43,593 nt of DNA from an uncultured Prevotella sp. (GCA_945830055.1 CALZXH010000010.1:1-43593); one strand, 5' to 3'. Counted from the stretch's first letter, positions 8,714 to 18,641 are shown. The notes: a model not told the origin generated them from the sequence alone. Numbers and translations are program-made.

Positions 8714-9412
8714 CTATTCTTCGCCTGTGAGTTTTTTGAGTGCCTCTGAACTTATCTTGGCATTGGCAAACAAACCTCCGTTGGCAGGGATGCTTTCGGG
8801 TTCTTCACTGCCGGCATTTCCTTTTGACATTTCACGCTCTTCAGCTTCACGCTTCTCACGATCCATGGCCTGCTGGCTTTTCTTTGCCACACCGGCTTTC
8901 TTAGGTGCCAGATAGATAAACATCTTCTTGCCTTCGAGCGACGGCATGTGCTCCACCTTACCATATTCTTCCAAATCATTGGCAAAACGCAAAAGCAACA
9001 CTTCGCCCTGCTCCTTAAACAAAATGGAACGACCACGGAAGAACACATAAGCCCTCACCTTGTCTCCATCTTCCAAGAACTCCTTGGCATGCTTCAACTT
9101 GAACTGATAGTCATGCTCATCGGTCTGAGGTCCGAAACGGATTTCCTTGACTTCTACCTTCACTTGTTTGGCCTTGAGTTCCTTGGCGCGTTTTTTCTGC
9201 TGGTACAAGAATTTGGAATAGTCGATGAGACGACAAACAGGAGGATTGGCATTGGGGGAAATTTCCACGAGATCCACGCCCTGATTATGAGCCATCTCCA
9301 GTGCCTGCCTTGTAGGAACAACCTCTGATCCGGCATCACCTACAATGCGGACTTCACGCACACGTATCTGTTCATTGACACGATACTGATTCTTTATTTT
9401 GTCATTCTTCAT
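8714..9412 (-). CDS. infC: Translation initiation factor IF-3
   Basis: A 232-residue protein. IF-3 binds the 30S subunit, keeps it apart from 50S and checks start-codon pairing. The N domain reads [18 protein letters not shown] and [20 protein letters not shown]; the C domain has [17 protein letters not shown] and [11 protein letters not shown]. It is longer than the ~180-residue E. coli protein because of an acidic, low-complexity C-terminal tail of about 45 residues, which several Bacteroidetes share. The start is ATG, not the AUU used by E. coli, so AUU-based autoregulation is not expected. A consensus promoter lies at 9438-9468. Confidence 0.97.
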   Translation of the reverse strand: MKNDKIKNQYRVNEQIRVREVRIVGDAGSEVVPTRQALEMAHNQGVDLVEISPNANPPVCRLIDYSKFLYQQKKRAKELKAKQVKVEVKEIRFGPQTDEHDYQFKLKHAKEFLEDGDKVRAYVFFRGRSILFKEQGEVLLLRFANDLEEYGKVEHMPSLEGKKMFIYLAPKKAGVAKKSQQAMDREKREAEEREMSKGNAGSEEPESIPANGGLFANAKISSEALKKLTGEE

Positions 9413-9437
9413 CCAACTATTTTATGAAAATCGGGTG

Positions 9438-9468
9438 CAAAGGTACGAAATCACAATGAATTAGCAAA
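9438..9468 (-). promoter_or_regulatory. Promoter of infC-rpmI-rplT
   Basis: On the minus strand TTTG at 9465-9468 is followed after 19 bases by TACCTTTG at 9438-9445, a full match to the Bacteroidetes consensus. It leaves a leader of about 20 bases before infC. Confidence 0.85.
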
Positions 9469-9532
9469 ATAAATTACCAACATTTTTTACAAATATCCTT
9501 CGCTTTTTCCTCTGTTTTTTAGTAAGTTTGCA

Positions 9533-9540
9533 GTACATTT
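9533..9540 (+). promoter_or_regulatory. Probable -7 element of the helicase gene
   Basis: TAAGTTTG matches the Bacteroidetes -7 consensus and lies 15 bases upstream of the helicase ATG. No clear TTTG is found at the expected -33 distance, so it may be a weak or factor-dependent promoter. Confidence 0.45.
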
Positions 9541-9555
9541 CAGCTACCGGTCACT

Positions 9556-11721
9556 ATGATTACAGAAAATATGGAAATACAGCATGCCTGGGAGTTTGTG
9601 GAGCACACAGGAAAAAGCATCTTCCTGACAGGCAAGGCTGGAACAGGAAAGACAACCTTTCTGAAATACGTAAAAGCCAACAGCACCAAACGGATGGTGG
9701 TAGTGGCACCTACGGGCGTGGCTGCCATCAACGCAGAAGGCATGACCATCCACTCGTTTTTTCAGTTGCCGCTATCGCCCTATATACCAGGAAGCAACAT
9801 GAAACACAAGTACGATTTCAGTAAGGAAAAGCGGAAAATCATAGCATCTCTCGACCTGCTGGTCATCGACGAGATTTCCATGGTAAGGAGCGACCTGCTG
9901 GATGCCATCGATGCCGTACTGCGACGCTTCAAAGACAGATACAAGCCTTTTGGAGGATTGCAACTGCTGATGATTGGCGATCTGCAACAGCTGACTCCTG
10001 TGGTGACTCCTGAAGATGCGGAGATTCTCAATACCTATTATGATACGCCCTATTTTTTCGGGAGCAAGGCACTACAGCAGACTGAGTATGTGACCATCCA
10101 ACTGGAACAGGTGTATCGACAAAGCGACCAGACTTTTGTAGATATACTGAACCACATCAGACAGGGTTGCCCTACCCCAGCCGACCTGCAGACGCTGAAC
10201 AAAAGATACATTCCACAGTTCTCGCCAAAGACTGAAGAGGGATATATACGACTGACTACCCACAACAATATTGCCAACAGGATAAACAATGAGCAGCTGG
10301 CAGCCCTGTATGGCACCCCACACACCTACCAGGCAGAGATTGAAGGAACCTTTCCGGAATACTCCTATCCTACCGATGTCACCCTGACATTGAAAGTGGG
10401 TGCACAGGTGATGTTCATCAAGAACGACATATCCGGCGAACACCGTTTCTACAACGGGAAAATAGGACATATCAGCTACGTGGACAATACGGAAATCAGG
10501 GTGGTTTGTGAAGGCGAAGACGAGATTGTGGTGGAAAAACAGGAATGGGAGAATGCCAAATACGTACTGAACGAGGAAACCAAGGAAATTGAAACCAGAG
10601 TACAAGGCGTGTTCCGCCAGTATCCTTTGCGGCTGGCATGGGCAATTACCATCCACAAGAGCCAAGGTCTGACATTTGACAGAGCCATCATTGACACCGC
10701 TTTTTCCTTTGCTCCAGGACAGGTATATGTAGCACTGAGCCGATGCCGCAATCTGGAAGGCATGATTCTTTCATCACCCATCTTACAGAAAGCCATCATC
10801 AACGATGCACGGGTGGACAGCTACATTGCGCACCAGCAAATGGAAGCACAGGCAAGCATCAACAGGCTACCCGTACTGAAAGAAGAGTATTACCGCTGTC
10901 TGCTATTGGAACTGTTTGACTTCAAGCCGCTGCTATATAAAGAGGAATACATGTGCCGTCTGATGACCGAATACTTCTCCAATACCTACAACAATGTAAC
11001 GCAACTGCACAAGGAGACTTTGGATGGTTTGAAGAAAAAAGTGATAGAGGTATCAGACAAATGGCGCGCCACGATTCTGTCTTTCAGCATTGACACGCTG
11101 CACGACAGAGACTTTATACAACGGGTAAAAAAGAGTGCGGAGTATTTCTGCAATACCCTGCAACAACTGTTTGTAAAGCCGATGGACTTGAACAAAACAG
11201 TGAACAGCAAAAACAAGGAGGCGATGAAAAGGCTGAACGAAACCACCGTTGATTTGTGCCACCTGCTAATCACGCATATTTACGTATTGGATAAATTGAG
11301 GACACAGGATTTTGACGTGAAGACCTATCTGAAAGAAAAACAGAACGCACAACTGGAGGCGTTGGATTTCGTCAACGGCAAGCCGAAACCAGCAAAAAAA
11401 GAGAAAAAAGAGAAGCCTGTAAAAGAAAAGACGTGGGTAATCACTTACCAATTGTTCAAAGAAGGACTGATGCCTCAGGAGATAGCCATCCGACGTAATC
11501 TCACTTTCAACACCATCTATTCACACCTCAACAGATATATCGAGAGCGGAGACATACGCTTGGAAGATGTGATTGAACCCGAAAAGATCAAGACCATAAA
11601 AAGAGCAATACAAATGTGCAGACCAGAAGACGGGAAAACGGGCATCAAGGAACTTTGCCCACCTGACATCTCCTATGCAGACATTACCCTGGTACTGAGT
11701 TCATTGGCTTCACAACGATAA
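9556..11721 (+). CDS. Pif1/RecD-like superfamily 1B DNA helicase with C-terminal helix-turn-helix
   Basis: A 721-residue ATP-dependent helicase. It has Walker A GKAGTGKTT (residues 26-34), APTGVAAINAEG (motif Ia region), Walker B LLVIDEIS (~100-107), a FGGLQLLMIGDLQQLTPV stretch (motif III), and the C-terminal helicase core motif AITIHKSQGLTFDRAI followed by YVALSRC. This is the pattern of Pif1/RecD2-type 5'-3' helicases. A lysine-rich linker (near residues 615-630) leads to a C-terminal helix-turn-helix (QLFKEGLMPQEIAIRRNLTF) of the type found after RecQ-like helicases. It probably acts in replication or repair at structured DNA. It stands alone, convergent with galE, and ends about 50 bases before a shared hairpin. 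Confidence 0.92.
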   Translation: MITENMEIQHAWEFVEHTGKSIFLTGKAGTGKTTFLKYVKANSTKRMVVVAPTGVAAINAEGMTIHSFFQLPLSPYIPGSNMKHKYDFSKEKRKIIASLDLLVIDEISMVRSDLLDAIDAVLRRFKDRYKPFGGLQLLMIGDLQQLTPVVTPEDAEILNTYYDTPYFFGSKALQQTEYVTIQLEQVYRQSDQTFVDILNHIRQGCPTPADLQTLNKRYIPQFSPKTEEGYIRLTTHNNIANRINNEQLAALYGTPHTYQAEIEGTFPEYSYPTDVTLTLKVGAQVMFIKNDISGEHRFYNGKIGHISYVDNTEIRVVCEGEDEIVVEKQEWENAKYVLNEETKEIETRVQGVFRQYPLRLAWAITIHKSQGLTFDRAIIDTAFSFAPGQVYVALSRCRNLEGMILSSPILQKAIINDARVDSYIAHQQMEAQASINRLPVLKEEYYRCLLLELFDFKPLLYKEEYMCRLMTEYFSNTYNNVTQLHKETLDGLKKKVIEVSDKWRATILSFSIDTLHDRDFIQRVKKSAEYFCNTLQQLFVKPMDLNKTVNSKNKEAMKRLNETTVDLCHLLITHIYVLDKLRTQDFDVKTYLKEKQNAQLEALDFVNGKPKPAKKEKKEKPVKEKTWVITYQLFKEGLMPQEIAIRRNLTFNTIYSHLNRYIESGDIRLEDVIEPEKIKTIKRAIQMCRPEDGKTGIKELCPPDISYADITLVLSSLASQR

Positions 11722-11764
11722 TTCCACAAGCGGACTGGCGCTTGCACATCAAATCATACTCCCC

Positions 11765-11802
11765 AAAAAACGAATTATCCCCCGATTCACATCGGGGGAT
11801 AA
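11765..11802 (-). terminator. Terminator of galE (possibly bidirectional)
   Basis: A perfect 12-base stem, TTATCCCCCGAT (11775-11786) with ATCGGGGGATAA (11791-11802), and a 4-base loop. On the minus strand it is followed by TTCGTTTTTTGGGG (11774-11761), so it fits galE best. The helicase gene on the other strand ends 53 bases before it and may use the same stem, although the plus side lacks a T run. Confidence 0.8.
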
Positions 11803-11869
11803 TAACAACACAAACACAAAATAAAACACAGTCGTTATGAAAAACGGCCGGTTTTGGGATGATATTCTA

Positions 11870-12907
11870 TTATTGAATATTCAATTCACGCAATCTCTTC
11901 TGCCAATTCCATGCAGAGCGCAAAGTATCGTCAAGATTGGTCTCTGCCTTCCAACCCAGCACCTCATTTGCCTTTTTGGGGTCAGCCCACACCTTTTCGA
12001 TATCTCCCGCACGACGGGGTGCAAATGTCCAATTGAGCTTTACACCTGTAGCACGTTCAAATGCATCAACGATTTCCTTGGTGCTCACTCCACGACCGGT
12101 ACCTACATTAAACACCTCCAATGCATCATTATCGGTATCGAGTACTCGTTCCATCGCCTTGACATGGGCTTTTGCCAGGTCAACTACATAGATATAATCG
12201 CGGATACATGTTCCATCGGGAGTATTATAGTCACTACCGAACACCTTCAATTCCTTGCGTATGCCCATAGCGGTCTGGGTTACATAGGGGATGAGGTTCA
12301 TCGGAACACCGTTTGGCATCTCGCCAATAATGGCAGAGGGGTGCGAACCGATAGGATTGAAGTATCTCAACAGGATGGCCTTGATGGGCGAACCGCTGTT
12401 GATGGTGTCTCGGATAATCTCCTCGTTGACCTGCTTGGTATTGCCATACGGACTTTCTGCAGGTTTGATAGGAGCATCTTCACTCACCGGCAGATACTGA
12501 GGGTCTGGCTGTCCGTAAACTGTACAACTGCTTGAGAAGATAATTCCCTTGACATTGTACTGCGGCATCAGTTCCAACAGATTGATGAGACTTACAAAGT
12601 TGTTTCTGTAATACAGCAGCGGCTTTTCCACGCTCTCGCCCACGGCCTTACTGGCAGCGAAATGAATGATGCCATCGATATTCGGATATTTTTTGAACAC
12701 ATTCTCCATGGCATCCCTGTCACAGCAATCGACCTGTTCGAAAGCAGGGCGCACTCCTGTAATCTTTTCAATTCCGTCAACCACACTTGCCTGTGAGTTG
12801 GAGAGATTGTCCACGATAACCACTTCGTAGCCTGCATTCTGCAGTTCTACTGTGGTATGCGAACCAATAAACCCGGTTCCGCCGGTAACAAGAATTGTAT
12901 GCTTCAT
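11870..12907 (-). CDS. galE: UDP-glucose 4-epimerase
   Basis: A 345-residue extended short-chain dehydrogenase that interconverts UDP-glucose and UDP-galactose with bound NAD. The Rossmann motif is TGGTGFIGSHT at residues 7-17. The catalytic serine/threonine lies in FSSSCTVYG and the catalytic tyrosine and lysine in YGNTK. Also typical are LRYFNPIGSHPS, GTCIRDYIYVVDLA and VFNVGTGRGVS. It supplies UDP-Gal for surface polysaccharide or feeds galactose into glycolysis. No Leloir-pathway partner adjoins it. It lies 62 bases downstream of rnfA on the same strand, but no promoter is obvious in that gap. Confidence 0.97.
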   Translation of the reverse strand: MKHTILVTGGTGFIGSHTTVELQNAGYEVVIVDNLSNSQASVVDGIEKITGVRPAFEQVDCCDRDAMENVFKKYPNIDGIIHFAASKAVGESVEKPLLYYRNNFVSLINLLELMPQYNVKGIIFSSSCTVYGQPDPQYLPVSEDAPIKPAESPYGNTKQVNEEIIRDTINSGSPIKAILLRYFNPIGSHPSAIIGEMPNGVPMNLIPYVTQTAMGIRKELKVFGSDYNTPDGTCIRDYIYVVDLAKAHVKAMERVLDTDNDALEVFNVGTGRGVSTKEIVDAFERATGVKLNWTFAPRRAGDIEKVWADPKKANEVLGWKAETNLDDTLRSAWNWQKRLRELNIQ

Positions 12908-12969
12908 AATATACGCAGTATTGAACGTTGTTGAAATAAGTGTTATCTATCAGTTGCCTATGACAATTC

Positions 12970-13572
12970 TTAGTCAAGTCCCCAAGCCAAGCGCAAGCCG
13001 CCGTCAACGCCAGAGAATCCCATAAAGGCGAGACTCAACAAGCCTGCAACAATCATCACAATGGCAGTACCTTTCATTCCTTTAGGTATATTGACCAAAT
13101 CTAACTGCTCACGGATACCTGCAAACACGATAAGTGCCACACCAAAGCCGATGGCAGAAGACAGGGCATACACCACACTCTGCAACAATGAGAAATCCTT
13201 TTGGATAACAAGGATTGCCACACCCAATACAGCACAGTTGGTAGTGATAAGAGGGAGGAAGATACCCAGTGCCTGATACAAGGCCGGGGATACCTTTTTC
13301 ATCACAATCTCCACCATCTGTACCAACGCTGCAATGACAAGGATGAAGGCTATCGTCTGCAGATAACCCAGTCCGAAAGCATCAAGCACAAACTTCTGCA
13401 AAACGTATGTCACGATGGTTGCCAAGGTCATTACGAATGCCACGGCAGCACTCATACCCAACGCTGTTTCCACTTTTTTCGACACTCCCAAGAACGGGCA
13501 GATACCGAGGAACTGTGACAACACGATGTTGTTCACAAATATTGCTGATATAAAAATTAACAGGAATTCCAT
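12970..13572 (-). CDS. rnfA: Ion-translocating oxidoreductase subunit RnfA
   Basis: A 200-residue integral membrane protein with six predicted helices. It has the family hallmark NNIVLSQFLGICPFLGVSKK and LITTNCAVLGVAI. RnfA pairs with RnfE in the membrane core of the Rnf complex, which couples ferredoxin oxidation and NAD+ reduction to Na+ or H+ export. It is the last gene of the operon, 3 bases after rnfE. Confidence 0.96.
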   Translation of the reverse strand: MEFLLIFISAIFVNNIVLSQFLGICPFLGVSKKVETALGMSAAVAFVMTLATIVTYVLQKFVLDAFGLGYLQTIAFILVIAALVQMVEIVMKKVSPALYQALGIFLPLITTNCAVLGVAILVIQKDFSLLQSVVYALSSAIGFGVALIVFAGIREQLDLVNIPKGMKGTAIVMIVAGLLSLAFMGFSGVDGGLRLAWGLD

Positions 13573-13575
13573 AAT

Positions 13576-14169
13576 TTACGCTTTTTTAAACCGGTTGACG
13601 ATAGCAATCAAGAAACCCAAAGTAATGAATGCTCCGGGAGGGAGAATAAACAAGAGGATGTTGGTAGTCTCGGGCAACAAAAGGGCGCCAAACAGAGAAC
13701 CGGCTCCGAACAACTCACGCACAGCACCCAGCAGGGTGAGACCCAAGGTGAAGCCCAAACCAATACCTACACCATCAAAGAAACTGCCTATCGGACCATT
13801 CTTGCAGGCAAAGGCCTCAGCACGTCCCAAAATGATACAGTTAACAACGATGAGGGGGATAAACAGTCCCAGCGACTTGTTGATTTCAGGAAGATAAGCC
13901 TTGAGACTCATCTGCAACAAGGTCACAAAAGACGCGATAACTACCACAAAGACGGGAATACGCACTTTGTCGGGAGTAAGGTTCTTGATCAGAGACACTA
14001 CCACGTTGCTGCAAATCAGCACAAACATGGTGGCCAATCCCATAGACATACCATTAGTGGCTGATGTGGTGGTGGCAAGTGTAGGACACATACCTAACAG
14101 AAGCACAAAGGTGGGATTTTCCTTGATGATTCCGTTTTTTATTAGATTCAGATAATTCATAATTGTCAC
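13576..14169 (-). CDS. rnfE: Ion-translocating oxidoreductase subunit RnfE
   Basis: A 197-residue membrane protein, paralogous to RnfA and of opposite membrane orientation in known complexes. Typical parts are NPTFVLLLGMCPTLATTTSA near the start and LIVVNCIILGRAEAFA. It lies 3 bases after rnfG and 3 bases before rnfA, so translation is probably coupled. Confidence 0.96.
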   Translation of the reverse strand: MTIMNYLNLIKNGIIKENPTFVLLLGMCPTLATTTSATNGMSMGLATMFVLICSNVVVSLIKNLTPDKVRIPVFVVVIASFVTLLQMSLKAYLPEINKSLGLFIPLIVVNCIILGRAEAFACKNGPIGSFFDGVGIGLGFTLGLTLLGAVRELFGAGSLFGALLLPETTNILLFILPPGAFITLGFLIAIVNRFKKA

Positions 14170-14172
14170 TTT

Positions 14173-14796
14173 TTATTGGTTTGCTTGTGTGGTTGCACCA
14201 CTCTTTGCATCAATATCCTGCATGGCATAAACAGAGTATGCCTGGTTCACTGCTTTCAAGAAAGCCCTACTGGTGATGGTGGATGCAGTAATGGCATCGA
14301 TATCACCACCGTCCTTGGTCACAGCAAGAGGTTTTTCCTGGATATTCTTTCCAATGATATCACCCTTGGCACCTTTCTGGAACCACATGTCAGCCTTAGC
14401 ACCCAAACCCGGGGTTTCTGCATGCTGCAGGATGGTATAGCCCAAAACGGCACCTTTGGCATCAAAGCCTACCAGCACTTTCACCTGATCACCAAAACCC
14501 AGCGCTGATGTTTCTATGGCAGCACCCAGGAAGGCACCATCGGCATCATTGGTCTTGTGAACCACAAAAGTATATTCCTTGCCATCAAAGTCTTTTTTGA
14601 TGGTGTCATCAGCAACCACCTGCAGGTTGTCAACGCCCATAACGCTCTTGATACCGTTGGCAAGTTCTAAGTCCTGTTGCTGCTTGATAGGAGCTGCCGT
14701 TATCTGATTGATCCATGCCAGCAGTCCACCGGTGATGATGGCAACAGCCACCAGCACCACCACCATATTGGTGAGAGAAGATTCCAACTTTTTCAT
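14173..14796 (-). CDS. rnfG: Ion-translocating oxidoreductase subunit RnfG
   Basis: A 207-residue protein with one N-terminal membrane segment (MVVVLVAVAIITGGLLAWI) and an extracytoplasmic FMN-binding domain. The stretch ETPGLGAKAD and the flavinylation motif region ITASTITS, where the last threonine of TAST should carry FMN through a phosphoester bond, are visible. RnfG passes electrons through covalent FMN. Its start overlaps the end of rnfD by 4 bases (ATGA-type overlap). Confidence 0.95.
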   Translation of the reverse strand: MKKLESSLTNMVVVLVAVAIITGGLLAWINQITAAPIKQQQDLELANGIKSVMGVDNLQVVADDTIKKDFDGKEYTFVVHKTNDADGAFLGAAIETSALGFGDQVKVLVGFDAKGAVLGYTILQHAETPGLGAKADMWFQKGAKGDIIGKNIQEKPLAVTKDGGDIDAITASTITSRAFLKAVNQAYSVYAMQDIDAKSGATTQANQ

Positions 14797-15806
14797 TTCT
14801 TTACTACCTCCCCGAAACGTTTGGGTTTAACATACATGTTGATAAGCGGTGTGAACGCATTCATGATAAGGATGGCAAACGACATGCCCTCAGGATAAGC
14901 GCCCCAGTTACGGATTACTACGGTGAGCAGACCGATGGCAACGCCATAGATAATCTGACCTCTGCACGTCATTGGTGAAGTGACATAGTCGGTAGCCATG
15001 AAGATAGCGCCCAACATCAAACCTCCACTAAACAATACGCTGATGGGGTCTGCATAAATATCAGAGACGCAATACAACACTCCGCTCACCACGAAAACAG
15101 TAGCCAGGATGCTTACCGGAATATGCCAGGTGATAATCTTTTTCCACAACATATAAACCAGACCGATAATCAATGCCAAGGCACAGATCTCACCGATGGT
15201 TCCGGCACCGATAGGACCGGAAGTCTGGCTAACGGCATTTCCCAGCATAAGGTCAATCGAAGAAGGAAGCTCCTTCAGCACAGAAGGATCGTTATTCTTG
15301 ATGGCCCATTTCATGATGCTCAGAGGAGTGGCACCGGTCTCTGCATCCAGATAACTGGTAAGTTGACCTGCTACAGGCCACGAAGTCATCTGCACAGGGA
15401 AACTGACCAAAAGGAAGCAACGACCCACCAATGCAGGATTGAATATATTGCATCCCAAGCCGCCAAAAGTCATCTTGCCCACTCCTATCGCTACCAAGGC
15501 GCCGACGATGATAATCCATATAGGCAGGTTGGAAGGCAGGTTAAAGCCCAGGAGCAAACCGGTAAGGATAGCAGACCCATCCAAAACCGTATTACGAGTG
15601 TTCTTCAACAAGAACTTGCTTATCAGCCACTCAAAGAATACGCATGCCAACACGCTGGTGAGACATACCACCACAGAACCCAATCCAAAATAATAGAAGG
15701 ATACGAGCAAGGCGGGCAGCAGGGCGATAATCACGCCATACATATTGCGTTCAACCGTATCGGTTCCGTGTGCATGCGGTGATAGTGATACAATGAATTT
15801 TCCCAT
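14793..15806 (-). CDS. rnfD: Ion-translocating oxidoreductase subunit RnfD
   Basis: A 337-residue membrane protein of about nine helices. The covalent FMN site is the threonine of TGATPLS, and the family features SPHAHGTDTVERNMYGVI and FGGLGCNIFNPALVGR are present. It is related to NqrB. It lies 39 bases downstream of rnfC and overlaps rnfG by 4 bases. Confidence 0.96.
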   Translation of the reverse strand: MGKFIVSLSPHAHGTDTVERNMYGVIIALLPALLVSFYYFGLGSVVVCLTSVLACVFFEWLISKFLLKNTRNTVLDGSAILTGLLLGFNLPSNLPIWIIIVGALVAIGVGKMTFGGLGCNIFNPALVGRCFLLVSFPVQMTSWPVAGQLTSYLDAETGATPLSIMKWAIKNNDPSVLKELPSSIDLMLGNAVSQTSGPIGAGTIGEICALALIIGLVYMLWKKIITWHIPVSILATVFVVSGVLYCVSDIYADPISVLFSGGLMLGAIFMATDYVTSPMTCRGQIIYGVAIGLLTVVIRNWGAYPEGMSFAILIMNAFTPLINMYVKPKRFGEVVKK

Positions 15807-15845
15807 TATTGTTGTTTGTTTATTGTTCTTCTTAATTCAAAACGA

Positions 15846-17198
15846 TTATTTTTTTGCATTACGTGCACGGATAATGCCCATCACTGTGCCCTTGCCCAGA
15901 CGGATATTGTCCAGGATGGGACGATGAGAAGGACAGGTAAACTGACAGGAACCACACTCAATACATGATATGACATCCTCGTTTTCTGCACGTTCCCACA
16001 AATGCTTGGCAGAAAGCGTAGCCAAGAGATAAGGCTCCAGTCCCATCGGGCACACGTTCACACACTTGCCGCATCGGATACAGGGGTCGGGTTCCTTACG
16101 TACAGCCTCATCACCACTTATCAAGGTGACGCTGTTGGTACCCTTGCATACCGGCACTTCTGCCGTAGTCAGAGCCTTGCCCATCATCGGTCCACCAGCC
16201 AGCAGCTTGTGGTCGCCCTCGGGAACGCCTCCACATTCATTGAGCAAGTTGATCATGGGTGTACCCATACGAACCAAGAAGTTTCCGGGATTCTGTATCT
16301 GCTTGCCGGTCACTGTGGTGTATCTTTCAAACAAGGGTTTGTTCTTCATCACCGCCTCATACACGGCATAGGCTGTTCCTACGTTCTGTACAATGGCACC
16401 CACATTCACCGGGATGGCAGGGGGAGCAGGAACCTGGCGACGGATTACAGCATCTACCAATTGCTTCTCTCCTCCTTGCGGATAGCGCTGTTTCAGCGGC
16501 ACCACCTCTATCCTATCGTCACCTGCAGTCTTCTGCTGCAGCAGCTCAATGGCTTTAGGCTTGTTGGTCTCGATACCGATATAAGCCTTATCTACCTTGG
16601 CAGCAGCCATCAACAGCTTCAATCCTACGAGTATTTCATCGGGATGCTCCATCATCAGACGGTAGTCAGAAGTGATGTAGGGTTCACATTCCACGGCATT
16701 GATGATCACACACTCCGCCTTAGCTGTAGGTGGAGGTGTCAGCTTGATAAATGTAGGGAATCCGGCACCACCCATACCGGTAACGCCAGCCACCTTGATC
16801 TTTTCGATGATTTGCTCGGGTGTCAGCTCGGGATGCGCCTCCAAGGTCTCCAGTTTGTCTGAACGGTCGATGCTCTCCTCCCATTCGTCACCCTCAACAT
16901 TAATAATGATAGAAGGTTTGCGGTAACCTGTTGCATCTACAGCTGAATCCACCTTGAACACGGTACCTGATACAGAAGAATAAATGGGTGCAGAGACAAA
17001 GCCATTGGCTTCGGCTATCAATGTTCCTACCTTTACCTTATCTCCTTTTTCAACCACCGGTTTGGCAGGTGCTCCGATATGCTGGGACAAGGGGAAAATG
17101 GCCTGCTTGGGCAGAGGTGCCACTTTGGTAGGCACTTCGTGGGTAAGTTTATTCTCTTCCGGGTGAATACCACCGATTCTGAATGTTCTGCTATTCAT
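15846..17198 (-). CDS. rnfC: Ion-translocating oxidoreductase subunit RnfC
   Basis: A 450-residue peripheral subunit that carries the NAD(H)-reacting flavin site and two [4Fe-4S] clusters. The N-terminus has a lipoyl-like fold region (APIYSSVSGTVFKVDS), followed by the NuoF-like VTGMGGAGFPTFIKL block. The cluster motifs are CIRCGKCVNVCP and CIECGSCQFTCP near the C-terminus. The length is at the short end of the family, since the C-terminal repeat extension of E. coli RsxC is absent. Its start overlaps the end of rnfB by 8 bases. Confidence 0.97.
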   Translation of the reverse strand: MNSRTFRIGGIHPEENKLTHEVPTKVAPLPKQAIFPLSQHIGAPAKPVVEKGDKVKVGTLIAEANGFVSAPIYSSVSGTVFKVDSAVDATGYRKPSIIINVEGDEWEESIDRSDKLETLEAHPELTPEQIIEKIKVAGVTGMGGAGFPTFIKLTPPPTAKAECVIINAVECEPYITSDYRLMMEHPDEILVGLKLLMAAAKVDKAYIGIETNKPKAIELLQQKTAGDDRIEVVPLKQRYPQGGEKQLVDAVIRRQVPAPPAIPVNVGAIVQNVGTAYAVYEAVMKNKPLFERYTTVTGKQIQNPGNFLVRMGTPMINLLNECGGVPEGDHKLLAGGPMMGKALTTAEVPVCKGTNSVTLISGDEAVRKEPDPCIRCGKCVNVCPMGLEPYLLATLSAKHLWERAENEDVISCIECGSCQFTCPSHRPILDNIRLGKGTVMGIIRARNAKK

Positions 17199-18129
17199 TT
17201 GACTTTTCCTCCTGTTTGTTTTCAGGTTTCACATTAGGTGTATCTTCTACTTTCTCTGGCTTCACCGCTGCGGCAGGGGCTTCGGCTTTAGGAGCCTTGG
17301 GCGCAGGGAAGTTTACAGCCACGATGGCGTGTGTAGGACAAACTTTCTCACACTTTCTGCACAAGCGACACTTCTCTGCATCGATATAGGAGAGGTTGGC
17401 AACCACAGTGATGGCACCGAACGGACATTCCTTCTCGCACTTGCCACAACCGATACAAGCGGCTTTGCACGCAGCCTTGGCTGCTGGACCCTTGTCCTTG
17501 TTGGAACACTTGACATATACCTTGCGTCCTTTCAAGCCCTTCTTGCGCAGTTCGATGATGCCACGCGGACAAGCTTTCACACAAGCGCCACAAGAAGTAC
17601 ACTTGTCTTCATCCACCTCAGCAATGCCTGTTTCCGGATTTACGGTAATGGCACCGAACTGGCAGGCTGCCGCACAATCGCCACATCCCAGACATCCAAA
17701 GCCACAGGCTGTTTCACCGGCACCACAGGCGTGCATGGCACTACATGTGCGCAAACCGGAATAGATAGCCGTCTTGGGGCGCATTTCACAGGTGCCGTTA
17801 CACTTCACTACCGCCACCTTTGCCTCAGCATTGGCTACGGCCATTCCCAAGAGGTCGGCCACCTTACTCATCACTTCGGCTCCACCTACGGGACAAGAGA
17901 GCCCATCAATAGAACCCTTGTCGGCTGCTTTTACCAAAGCATCCGCCAATCCGCTACATCCAGGAAATCCACATCCTCCACAATTGGCCTGTGGCAATAC
18001 AGATGCGACTTCAGCAAGACGCGGATCCTCTTTCACAGCAAACTTCTTGGAACAGATGAACAGCACCAAAGCTGCTACCAATCCTATGCCTCCAAGTGCA
18101 ATGACTGCGATTAAAATAGAACATTCCAT
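17191..18129 (-). CDS. rnfB: Ion-translocating oxidoreductase subunit RnfB
   Basis: A 312-residue ferredoxin-like subunit that receives electrons from reduced ferredoxin. It has an N-terminal membrane anchor (ILIAVIALGGIGLVAALVLFI), the four-Fe motif NCGGCGFPGC, and then a series of [4Fe-4S] motifs: CLGCGDCAAAC, CTSCGACVKAC, CIGCGKCEKEC and CRLCRKCEKVC. The C-terminal tail of about 40 residues is rich in Pro, Ala, Lys and Glu and looks disordered. The additional ferredoxin domain makes it longer than the ~190-residue proteobacterial RsxB, as in other anaerobes. Confidence 0.96.
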   Translation of the reverse strand: MECSILIAVIALGGIGLVAALVLFICSKKFAVKEDPRLAEVASVLPQANCGGCGFPGCSGLADALVKAADKGSIDGLSCPVGGAEVMSKVADLLGMAVANAEAKVAVVKCNGTCEMRPKTAIYSGLRTCSAMHACGAGETACGFGCLGCGDCAAACQFGAITVNPETGIAEVDEDKCTSCGACVKACPRGIIELRKKGLKGRKVYVKCSNKDKGPAAKAACKAACIGCGKCEKECPFGAITVVANLSYIDAEKCRLCRKCEKVCPTHAIVAVNFPAPKAPKAEAPAAAVKPEKVEDTPNVKPENKQEEKSNE

Positions 18130-18224
18130 ATTTTAGTTATTTAGATTTTAAGTATTCTTTATCAATCATTATTACTTGTCTTCAAATGTTGCCATCACTT
18201 ATCACCCCACCGCCCTATCTACTA

Positions 18225-18641
18225 TCAATCCTCGATGGTAAATACGATTTCGCGTTTTAGCCGCGAGCGGAACAGATACAGGATAAAGTAATATGGAGGA
18301 AGTACCGCTAAGGCAAGCAAAGCACCAAGCCACTCGCTTGCACCCAGTTGCAACGATACAACCAGCGTGAGGAACATCAACAGAAAAGGAATGCCAAAAC
18401 TGTAAACCATGGCTTTTGCCACCACCCTGTTTTCTGCACATACCGTCACTTCCTCTCCTATGCTCCATTGCCGGTCGCTGTCAGTCACCCATACATCCAC
18501 CAACTTTTCCTTGCTCTCTGAAGCATTGCAATGCGAAGCCACCTTGCATGATGCACAAGCCGATGACTGTACAATACGCACAGTGACGTGACTGTTACAA
18601 ACTGTATCGATGATGCCTTTGTGTTTGATTGTGTTACTCAT
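18225..18641 (-). CDS. RseC/MucC-family protein heading the rnf operon
   Basis: A 138-residue membrane protein with an N-terminal cysteine group (CASCKVASHC) and two hydrophobic segments (VYSFGIPFLLMFLTLVV and LGALLALAVLPPYYFILYLF). In proteobacteria RseC works with Rsx/Rnf proteins in reducing SoxR; in Bacteroidetes a member usually opens the rnf operon, and its precise job is unknown to me. It lies 95 bases upstream of rnfB and downstream of a strong consensus promoter, so it is the first gene of the transcript. Confidence 0.88.
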   Translation of the reverse strand: MSNTIKHKGIIDTVCNSHVTVRIVQSSACASCKVASHCNASESKEKLVDVWVTDSDRQWSIGEEVTVCAENRVVAKAMVYSFGIPFLLMFLTLVVSLQLGASEWLGALLALAVLPPYYFILYLFRSRLKREIVFTIED